From positions 4,648,501-4,712,500 of the forward strand of contig NZ_AQFT02000001.1 of NCBI RefSeq assembly GCF_000364225.2: DNA of 64,000 nucleotides. Reading direction: 5' to 3'. Position 1 is the first letter of the stretch; every line of letters begins with the position of its first letter. Below the pieces are notes generated by a model, which did no database searches, was not told the DNA's origin, and worked only from the letters and a program-made list of their open reading frames with translations. Made by a program: the position numbers and the translations under genes. This DNA is from Eubacterium plexicaudatum ASF492 (GTDB taxonomy: Bacteria; Bacillota; Clostridia; Lachnospirales; Lachnospiraceae). Shown piece by piece: positions 56,714 to 64,000 of this stretch.

Positions 56714-56858
56714 GTTACTGTTCACACCTACGGTGCTCACAGTAACTGAATCCGGCACATTGAAAGTTCGCCTGCGGCGAAGTGCCGGATTCTTTGGCTA
56801 AATTTACTAATTCTTACGGACTTTGCAGTAAATGCAAAGTCCTGGTGTGAACAGTAAC
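56714..56858. mobile_element. 145-bp MITE-like element with 15-bp TIRs and 8-bp target duplication
   Basis: Perfect terminal inverted repeats GTTACTGTTCACACC (56714-56728) and GGTGTGAACAGTAAC (56844-56858). The flanks are identical 8-mers ATAATTTC at 56706-56713 and 56859-56866, the mark of a transposition event. The inside has no gene but three hairpins: GAATCCGGCAC/GTGCCGGATTC (56748-56792) enclosing TTCGCC-TGC-GGCGAA (56767-56781), and GGACTTTGCA/TGCAAAGTCC (56818-56842). An extra CAGTAAC inside (56740-56746) gives an alternative pairing for the left end. Eight-base duplications fit ISL3- or IS256-like transposases, but the mobiliser is not here. Confidence 0.85.
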
Positions 56859-56895
56859 ATAATTTCCACTACGTATTCTTTTTGTAAAATTTCAC

Positions 56896-56924
56896 TTGAC
56901 AACCGGTCTAATTCTTCCTATAAT
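56896..56924 (+). promoter_or_regulatory. Consensus promoter of tyrS
   Basis: TTGACA (56896-56901), 17-base spacer, TATAAT (56919-56924), both perfect. It lies 30 bases right of the mobile element's right duplication and leads into the T-box. Confidence 0.9.
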
Positions 56925-56930
56925 GCAATA

Positions 56931-57214
56931 TAATCAAATATAAAAAGGCTGTGATCGGAACAAGTAGTAATAAGTCGGAACAAACAGAAAGCAACCGGTT
57001 GATGAGAGGTGCATGGAAAGCTTATTATGAATACATCCGGGAGCTTTGCACCGAAATACGGTAGGCTGCAACGGTTGACACTCGTTATTGTGTTATAGTA
57101 TTCGATACTTAGAAAGACAGTTTATGTGAATAAACTGTAAATTAAGGTGGTAACACGGGTTAACATACTCGTCCTTATCGGTCAGATGACCGGCAGGGAC
57201 GAGTTTTTATTTAT
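56931..57214 (+). promoter_or_regulatory. T-box riboswitch for tyrosine
   Basis: A leader of about 280 bases before tyrS. The specifier loop of Stem I holds the codon TAC (57032-57034). The T-box antiterminator motif is AAGGTGGTAACACGGG (57144-57159), with TGGT pairing to an ACCA tRNA end. The terminator is CTCGTCC (57168-57174) with GGACGAG (57197-57203) plus TTTTTATTT. Uncharged tRNA-Tyr should allow readthrough. Confidence 0.95.
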
Positions 57215-57253
57215 ATTAATTTTAAAACAATGATTCAGAAAGGAAAGACCGAT

Positions 57254-58486
57254 ATGACACTCTATGATGAATTGGTTGCCCGCGGCCTGATTGCCCAGGT
57301 AACAGATGAAACGGAAATTAAAGAACTGATCAACAATGGAAAAGCCATTTTTTACATTGGTTTTGACCCAACTGCCGACAGTCTTCATGTCGGACACTTT
57401 ATGGCTTTGTGCCTGATGAAGCGTCTGCAGATGGCCGGCAACAAGCCGATTGCGCTGATTGGCGGAGGTACCGCTATGATTGGAGACCCTTCCGGCCGTT
57501 CCGATATGCGTCAGATGATGACACCGGAAATCATTCGGCATAATTGCGACTGTTTTAAGGAACAAATGAGCCATTTTATTGACTTTTCCGATGACAAAGC
57601 AATCATGGTAAATAATTCCGACTGGCTTATGGATTTGAATTATATTGAAGTACTGCGAGAAGTCGGCGCACACTTCAGTGTAAACCGCATGCTTACAGCA
57701 GAATGTTATAAACAGCGAATGGAAAAAGGATTAAGTTTTCTGGAATTTAACTACATGATTATGCAAAGTTATGATTTTTATACGTTGTTTCAAAAATACG
57801 GATGTAATATGCAATTTGGCGGTGACGACCAATGGAGCAATATGCTTGGCGGCACGGAATTAATCCGAAGAAAACTTGGAAAAGATGCATATGCCATGAC
57901 CATTAACCTGCTGTTAAATTCCGAAGGAAAGAAAATGGGAAAAACACAGTCCGGCGCCGTATGGCTTGATCCGAACAAAACAACTCCATTTGATTTTTAC
58001 CAGTATTGGAGAAACGTATCCGATTCCGATGTACTTAAATGCCTGAGAATGCTTACCTTCCTTCCATTAGACCAAATTGATGAAATGGATCAATGGGAAG
58101 GAAATCAATTAAATACCGCAAAAGAAATTCTGGCTTACGAATTAACCAAGCTTGTTCATGGCGAACAGGAAGCAGAAAAAGCTCAAAACGGTGCACGCGC
58201 ATTATTTTCCGGTAACGGCAGTACGGCAAACATGCCATCTGCAGAATTATCTTCCGAAGATTTAACCGATGGGTCTATTGATCTTATTTCGTTGCTTGTA
58301 AAAACAAACCTTGTATCCAGCCGTTCCGAAGGGCGGCGTGCTATTGAGCAGGGCGGCGTTTCCGTAAATAATGAAAAAATTACGGATATCCGCACAAGCT
58401 ATACCGAAGCTGATTTTTCCGTTGATGAGTTTATTATCAAACGTGGAAAAAAGAAATTTATGAAAATTATGTTTCACACAAATTAG
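57254..58486 (+). CDS. tyrS: Tyrosyl-tRNA synthetase
   Basis: Charges tRNA-Tyr. The 410-residue protein starts MTLYDELVARGLIAQVTDE; motifs are DSLHVGHFMALC (HIGH), KKMGKTQSG (KMSKS), and a C-terminal S4 domain (SSRSEGRRAIEQGGVSVNNE). ATG 57254 has AGAAAGGAAAG upstream; the in-frame ATG at 57230 lies before this ribosome-binding site. Controlled by the T-box. Confidence 0.97.
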   Translation: MTLYDELVARGLIAQVTDETEIKELINNGKAIFYIGFDPTADSLHVGHFMALCLMKRLQMAGNKPIALIGGGTAMIGDPSGRSDMRQMMTPEIIRHNCDCFKEQMSHFIDFSDDKAIMVNNSDWLMDLNYIEVLREVGAHFSVNRMLTAECYKQRMEKGLSFLEFNYMIMQSYDFYTLFQKYGCNMQFGGDDQWSNMLGGTELIRRKLGKDAYAMTINLLLNSEGKKMGKTQSGAVWLDPNKTTPFDFYQYWRNVSDSDVLKCLRMLTFLPLDQIDEMDQWEGNQLNTAKEILAYELTKLVHGEQEAEKAQNGARALFSGNGSTANMPSAELSSEDLTDGSIDLISLLVKTNLVSSRSEGRRAIEQGGVSVNNEKITDIRTSYTEADFSVDEFIIKRGKKKFMKIMFHTN

Positions 58487-58495
58487 TCTCATCCG

Positions 58496-58545
58496 GATAT
58501 CAGGTTATTCGGTTCTGTTTCACCAAATAACCTGATATCTGTTTT
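58496..58545 (+). terminator. tyrS terminator, also end of the HAAS gene
   Basis: GATATCAGGTTATT pairs with AATAACCTGATATC (14 bp, 16-base loop), then TGTTTTATG. Confidence 0.9.
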
Positions 58546-58549
58546 ATGT

Positions 58550-59577
58550 TCATTCATTGTTTACAATATTACAGATAAAACTAAAAACAATACCTGCAAA
58601 CGGCCAGATCACCCATGTAATTCCCCAGTTTTTGCTGGTAAAGCTCCATACAAGATATATAATGACCATGATTGGCCAGTAGACTGCGGAAATCATTTCT
58701 TCAACCTTTTTTCCTGATTTTTTCTTCTCTGAAAATTCTTTTTCCTGCAGAATTATTTTGTAGGATTCCTCTTCCATTCCCGTTGTAATAAATAAAAATA
58801 CGCCGATACCGACTGTTACTAACAAACTTGCAACACAAAGAAGAATCGGAAATTCATTTTCACTATTCTCGGAAATAACGGATGAAACAAAAATTAACGG
58901 AATCACGGATATAATGCATAAGATAACACCTGCTATTGTTTTAGCAGTAAAACTTTTCTTTTGAGTCTCCCATATATAATATATTTTTGTTCATACTCTG
59001 GATTCAGTACAAAGCATTCTTTTTTCAAATATTCATATGGTTCTATTTTCATACTTGCGGAAATAATCAGTCCTACCGCACAGGCAACCATACTTAGCAA
59101 TACGGTCATACCGATTCCTGTTACCATACCATCTGTCATAGATGGAACAAATGACTGCATTCCGGCTAACAGTATGATTAATATTGGTGAACAAATACAT
59201 AAGAATACACCTGATGCAATTTTACCAGCCGACTGTTTCACAGCAAATAAATATTCATCTGCTTCCAAATCAGATACGTGTCTCTTATCATATGTATTCG
59301 TTGTCTGTTCTCTGCCTGGTTTTTTTATAAAATCTTCATCCGAAAATTTTTGATCGGCAATATTTTCGGATATTCCCAATTCATCTATTAATTCCTGTAT
59401 GTTTCCAAATTCTGAAATTACAATCCCAATTGCTTCATTCTGCATTTTTCCTTCGGACATCAGTTCATTATATTTATCTTCCATCATTTCCATAAGATCT
59501 TCTTTTGCCCTTAATACTTCCGATGTCTGCGGCAAGTTGATAAACATATTATCCAGATAATTTAATATTGTTTCCAT
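58550..59577 (-). CDS. HAAS-type signalling membrane protein, one frameshift
   Basis: About 342 residues after repair. The N-terminal HAAS/permease-prefix domain (YLDNMFINLPQTSEVLRAKED, EAIGIVISEFGNIQELI) is followed by an acidic linker and several membrane helices. The A/T-run at 58984-58988 lost one base; restored, it reads QKIYYIWETQKKSFTAKTIA and joins both halves. HAAS proteins nearly always lie next to PadR regulators, as here. The signal is unknown. Confidence 0.82.
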
Positions 59578-59588
59578 AGATACTCCTT

Positions 59589-59939
59589 TTACTTTTTCTC
59601 GGTTACCTTATCATCAATAGCTGCTGCAAATTTATCTACAAGTTCTTTTACTTCAAACCATTCTCTGCATTTCGCAGCATAATGCGAACATCCTTCTTCG
59701 GTAACATGATAATACACTCTTTTCTTTCCATTCGTTTTACTGCCTTCATAGGACACAATATAGCCAGCCTTCTCAAGTCTGGTAAAAGCCGAATATAGCG
59801 TAGTTTCTTTTATTACGTATTTTTCTTCCGATATTTTACGTATTTGCTTGGATATTTCATATCCATAAGAATCGTTGTGCAGCAGCAAATTTAAAATGAT
59901 AATATCCGTATAGCCACGAATAACATCATTGCTAATCAA
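59589..59939 (-). CDS. PadR-family transcriptional regulator
   Basis: A 116-residue repressor of the short PadR-s2 type: winged helix with LLLHNDSYGYEISKQIR, TLYSAFTRLEKAGYIVSYE and YYHVTEEG, then a dimerisation helix. The start is TTG 59939 with GGAGGTGG upstream. It is followed 11 bases later by the HAAS gene. A tandem operator-like repeat overlaps the promoter, suggesting self-repression. Confidence 0.93.
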   Translation of the reverse strand: MISNDVIRGYTDIIILNLLLHNDSYGYEISKQIRKISEEKYVIKETTLYSAFTRLEKAGYIVSYEGSKTNGKKRVYYHVTEEGCSHYAAKCREWFEVKELVDKFAAAIDDKVTEKK

Positions 59940-59997
59940 CTCACCACCTCCAATCTATCAATATTGTTTTATTTTGAAAAGTATTCCTGATAATAAA

Positions 59998-60054
59998 AAT
60001 TACTATGTCTGTTGAAGTAGTTATAACATAATTACTACGTCTGGTCAAGTAATT
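59998..60054 (-). promoter_or_regulatory. PadR operon promoter with two operator-like repeats
   Basis: Two 25-base copies (59998-60022 and 60030-60054), alike at all but about four positions and 32 bases apart, each with dyad ends AATTACT...AGTARTT. The minus-strand promoter TTGACC (60048-60043), 17 bases, TATAAC (60025-60020) lies inside them. The copies are therefore placed to block RNA polymerase. Confidence 0.75.
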
Positions 60055-60080
60055 TTTTATTTATATCATTTTCATATACA

Positions 60081-60118
60081 AAAAAGACGCAATAGAAACC
60101 ATCTATCACGTCTTTTAC
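60081..60118 (-). terminator. Terminator after tRNA-Cys (first copy)
   Basis: AAAAGACG..AATAGA pairs with TCTAT..CGTCTTTT, with a T-run on the minus strand. Confidence 0.8.
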
Positions 60119-60153
60119 TTATATTTATGATCTGATTATTAAAATTTGCACAA

Positions 60154-60225
60154 AGGCGTCGGCCGGATTTGAACCGGCGCGTAAGGGTGTTGCAGACCCG
60201 TGCCTTACCACTTGGCTACGACGCC
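60154..60225 (-). tRNA. tRNA-Cys (anticodon GCA), copy A
   Basis: Cloverleaf with acceptor GGCGTCG/CGACGCC, D-arm GCCAAGTGGTAAGGC, anticodon loop CTGCAAC (GCA) and T-arm GCCGGTTCAAATCCGGC, discriminator T. It stands alone downstream of the DUF445 gene. Position 27-43 is a C-T mismatch. Confidence 0.95.
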
Positions 60226-60305
60226 TTAAATAATTAGCATTTAAAATTATAACATTATATACCATATGCGTCAAGTATATTTTCAAATACACTCTAGAGT
60301 GTGTC

Positions 60306-61202
60306 TTAAAATAGCAGGTTTATAAATCCCATAATAACACCTAATAATCCACCAAGCCAGACAAGTGCATTTAATTCCTTCCGTGAAATTTCCATGATCA
60401 TATTTTCCAGTTCCGCAAAATTATACTCATTTATTTTATTTTCTATAATTTGCCGCACGTTTAATGTCGATAAGAATTTTCCGAATTTCTGTTGTATAAA
60501 ATCCACATATTGATTCCACAAAATATTTTTTAAATCCGGAACATGCTGGTCAATAACAATTACTGCTTCCGAAACAGGCAGTTCCAGCAATTCACTATAT
60601 TTAAGATCCATAAACCGGACAATCATCTCTTTTCCCTGTTCTTCTATTAAGTGTTCCACCTGCAAAATCATAGCTTCCTGCGTCGCCTGCAGGGCTTTTT
60701 TCCCCATTTTATAAAGCAGCGGGTTCATATTATCTTTAAAGTCTGAAAAAGCCTGTATAATCAATTTACGGGCTATTTCTTCTTCCTTACATTGCTCAAT
60801 CAGGTAGCTGCTGACAACATCGCTGAGTTTACATTCTGCGATGTTCACGCAATCTTCCAAACGATACTTTTGAAGGAGTTCCTCAAAAGTCTGATCCATA
60901 TGTTTCCATAAATTCATTTTTTCATCAAATTTACGTTCATATGCTTCCTTTATTTGATCGGACGCTAAAGCAGCCAAAATGGTATCGTGATCTAAAATAT
61001 AATCCGTAATGACACGTGCGATTGCATGTGCAATCTCCGTCTGTTCTTTTGGAATTAAACCAGGTGTAAACGGTACATGGATTCCGGCAATTCTGATTTC
61101 TTTATACGGACGAAATAACATTTTTATGGCCAGGCTATTTGTAACGAGACCAATCAAACCACCAATTAACGGTGCCGTAATAATCTGTAAGTTCAAACTC
61201 AT
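60306..61202 (-). CDS. DUF445-family membrane protein
   Basis: A 298-residue protein of the DUF445/YheB type: an N-terminal membrane segment (IITAPLIGGLIGLVTNSLAIKMLF), the conserved RPYKEIRIAGIHVPFTPGLIPKEQ, a long helical middle, and a C-terminal membrane hairpin (LNALVWLGGLLGVIMGFINLLF). The function of the family is unclear; YheB-like proteins are associated with sporulating cells. I prefer ATG 61202 over the GTG at 61205. Confidence 0.88.
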   Translation of the reverse strand: MSLNLQIITAPLIGGLIGLVTNSLAIKMLFRPYKEIRIAGIHVPFTPGLIPKEQTEIAHAIARVITDYILDHDTILAALASDQIKEAYERKFDEKMNLWKHMDQTFEELLQKYRLEDCVNIAECKLSDVVSSYLIEQCKEEEIARKLIIQAFSDFKDNMNPLLYKMGKKALQATQEAMILQVEHLIEEQGKEMIVRFMDLKYSELLELPVSEAVIVIDQHVPDLKNILWNQYVDFIQQKFGKFLSTLNVRQIIENKINEYNFAELENMIMEISRKELNALVWLGGLLGVIMGFINLLF

Positions 61203-61225
61203 CACTTCTTTTTTTATAATATGAA

Positions 61226-61256
61226 AAAACTCTAAGGCAAAATACCTTAGAGTTTC
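61226..61256 (-). terminator. Terminator of the rRNA-tRNA transcription unit
   Basis: AAACTCTAAGG pairs with CCTTAGAGTTT, with a T-run on the minus strand, immediately after tRNA-Cys copy B. Confidence 0.85.
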
Positions 61257-61258
61257 AG

Positions 61259-61329
61259 AGGCGACAATCGGATTTGAACCGATGATAAGGGTGTTGCAGA
61301 CCCGTGCCTTACCCCTTGGCTATGTCGCC
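61259..61329 (-). tRNA. tRNA-Cys (anticodon GCA), copy B
   Basis: Acceptor GGCGACA/TGTCGCC, D-arm GCCAAGGGGTAAGGC, anticodon loop CTGCAAC (GCA), T-arm ATCGGTTCAAATCCGAT, discriminator T. It shares its anticodon arm with copy A but differs in the acceptor and T-stems. Last gene of the rRNA unit. Confidence 0.95.
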
Positions 61330-61363
61330 CTATCTAATTTATTATATGTTTGATATGTCCAAA

Positions 61364-61435
61364 TGACCCCAACGAGAATCGAACTCGTGTTACCGCCGTG
61401 AAAGGGCGATGTCTTAACCGCTTGACCATGGGGCC
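61364..61435 (-). tRNA. tRNA-Glu (anticodon TTC)
   Basis: Acceptor GGCCCCA pairs with TGGGGTC, discriminator A; anticodon stem TCGCC/GGCGG with loop CTTTCAC gives TTC; T-arm with GAGTTCGATTCTC. 72 bases, CCA not encoded. Confidence 0.96.
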
Positions 61436-61487
61436 TGATATTAAGTAAGACTCGGAAATAAAATATAATCTTTCGCGAGTCTTAAAA

Positions 61488-61559
61488 CTCCCCGAGTTGG
61501 GCTCGAACCAACAACCCCACGGTTAACAGCCGTGTGCTCTACCATTGAGCTATCGAGGA
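61488..61559 (-). tRNA. tRNA-Asn (anticodon GTT)
   Basis: Acceptor TCCTCGA pairs with TCGGGGA, discriminator G; anticodon stem CACGG/CCGTG with loop CTGTTAA gives GTT; T-arm with TTGGTTCGAGCCCAA. It lies 103 bases after the 23S rRNA end, with no 5S gene between. Confidence 0.96.
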
Positions 61560-61661
61560 TTACTTCTTTTTCTTCCTGCACCCTCAAAACTTCATACAGA
61601 ATTCCATCCGTCTCTTTCGAGTCATCCAAACCCATTCCGATTTTTCAGCTTTTTCCTTTTT

Positions 61662-64000
<2,339 letters not shown>

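Overview
The window looks like a chromosomal segment of a motile, spore-lineage, low-GC Clostridia, most likely a Lachnospiraceae relative. The support is the large-type SRP RNA, the fliW-flgL-flgK-flgK-flgN-flgM block with sigma-28 type promoters, the dnaX-ebfC-recR-(DUF6128/LysM)-(DUF5711)-CvpA gene order, SpoIID/SpmB/CwlD homologues, MecA, and a tyrS T-box. Almost every gene is on the minus strand; the plus strand carries a secreted InlB/Fn3 protein, tRNA-Ser, mecA, a ferredoxin and tyrS.

Layout. 1-7.0 kb: late flagellar operon (fliW, flgL, two flgK paralogues, flgN, flgM). 7.3-8.6 kb: secreted repeat protein. 8.7-14.6 kb: dnaX-ebfC-recR followed by three envelope genes. 14.8-21.7 kb: pfkA, pepD, a PqqD-like protein, an OPT transporter, tRNA-Ser, larB, a HAD phosphatase. 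21.8-24.1 kb: SRP RNA, an AT-rich non-coding stretch and flagellin. 24.2-31.5 kb: full F1Fo ATP synthase operon with Na+-type c-subunit ligands. 31.6-38.8 kb: a YwlE-like phosphatase lacking its catalytic Cys, tsaC, cwlD, a GH18 protein, and a cluster of SAF protein, ParA-like protein and Ser/Thr kinase-ParA-like fusion. 39-48.2 kb: mecA, a DUF1858 protein, ferredoxin, a MerR regulator, dnaB-rplI-gdpP, a membrane protein and a second DHH phosphoesterase. 48.3-55.7 kb: rpsF-ssb-rpsR, DUF951, sirtuin, spmB, spoIID, rsmA, tatD, metG. 55.9-64 kb: zinc-ribbon protein, a 145-bp MITE-like element, T-box and tyrS, a PadR/HAAS pair, DUF445, four tRNA genes (Cys, Cys, Glu, Asn) and the 3' part of a 23S rRNA gene running off the right edge.

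A dominant property of the sequence is that many genes, including essential ones (atpA, dnaB, metG, rplI), are interrupted by single-base losses, nearly all in short A/T homopolymers. I count 19 sites. Restoring one base at each gives a full-length conserved protein, so I annotate these as single genes with probable assembly indels rather than as pseudogenes. The most novel-looking DNA is the 145-bp inverted-repeat element at 56714-56858, which has perfect 15-bp terminal repeats and a perfect 8-bp target duplication and sits between two consensus promoters.
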